Under the pieces are notes generated by a model. The model saw only the letters and a program-made list of their open reading frames with translations. It made no database searches and had not been told where the DNA came from. A stretch of 39,218 nucleotides of DNA from Methyloglobulus morosus KoM1 (lineage in GTDB: Bacteria; Pseudomonadota; Gammaproteobacteria; Methylococcales; Methylomonadaceae), in contig NZ_AYLO01000053.1 of assembly GCF_000496735.2 (NCBI RefSeq), forward strand, positions 1-39,218, read 5' to 3'. Positions 39,138-39,218 of this stretch are shown here, one piece after another. The position numbers and the translations under genes are program-made. Positions within the stretch are counted from its first letter, which is position 1. Each line of letters opens with the position of its first letter.

Positions 39138-39218
39138 ATGACAAATACTCAACGTCCGGCAAATACATTTTTCGGCAACATTCCATGCATATCGGGCTTA
39201 TTTCATCAGTTGAAAGAA
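39138..39218 (+). CDS. Possible 5' end of an unidentified gene at the window edge
   Basis: From ATG 39138 the frame is open for 27 codons to the end of the window, beginning MTNTQRPANTFFGNIP. There is no clear ribosome binding site, and the stretch is too short to identify. It is divergent from the RES-Xre pair. It may be a real gene truncated by the window or chance. Confidence 0.3.
   Translation, partial: MTNTQRPANTFFGNIPCISGLFHQLKE

Overview
The window looks like chromosomal DNA of a gammaproteobacterium, most probably a Methylococcales-type methanotroph. This placement is inference. It rests on gammaproteobacterial gene order (kdsD-kdsC-lptCAB-rpoN-hpf-rapZ, mlaFED-B-murA, coaD-yfhL), a formate-tetrahydrofolate ligase, a TIGR02001/TorF-type outer-membrane barrel and a VPLPxA-type C-terminal sorting signal. 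No rRNA, tRNA, CRISPR array or prophage was seen.

Layout. 1-2600 is accessory: the 3' end of an unrecognised gene, a palindrome-rich repeat block, a secreted endonuclease/exonuclease/phosphatase-family protein, and an internally deleted IS200/IS605 element. 2608-4281 (minus) is fhs. 4542-10201 is a plus-strand run: mlaF-mlaE-mlaD-mlaB (no mlaC), murA, hisG, hisD. 10436-16520 is the lipopolysaccharide and sigma-54 cluster: kdsD, kdsC, lptC, lptA, lptB, rpoN, hpf, rapZ (no ptsN). 16551-18623 (minus) is minC-minD-minE plus a small winged-helix gene. 18901-20929 is a TPP riboswitch followed by thiC.

21001-26754 (minus) is the least ordinary part. It holds an ECF sigma factor, a membrane zinc-finger anti-sigma factor whose outer domain resembles a subtilase propeptide, and a divergent S8 protease abutting it. 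A TetR regulator lies downstream of these. Upstream are two tandem secreted paralogs of unknown function and an outer-membrane barrel. I infer that sigma factor, anti-sigma factor and protease form one envelope signalling unit, in which the protease may act on or be titrated by the propeptide-like domain.

27332-33256 (plus) holds a membrane protein, coaD, a YfhL-type ferredoxin, a secreted PLC/acid-phosphatase-family lipoprotein, a DUF1772 membrane protein, ggt, and an Sfp-type phosphopantetheinyl transferase overlapping ggt. 33299-34848 (minus) has a His-rich VPLPxA-sorted surface protein and apaG. Between them is a non-coding stretch with repeated GTGAAC/GTTCAC palindromes. 34973-37810 (plus) has mpl and an Ala/Gln-rich coiled-coil protein with 35-residue repeats. 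37945-39047 (minus) is a RES-Xre toxin-antitoxin pair with a likely autoregulatory promoter. A short open frame runs off the right edge.
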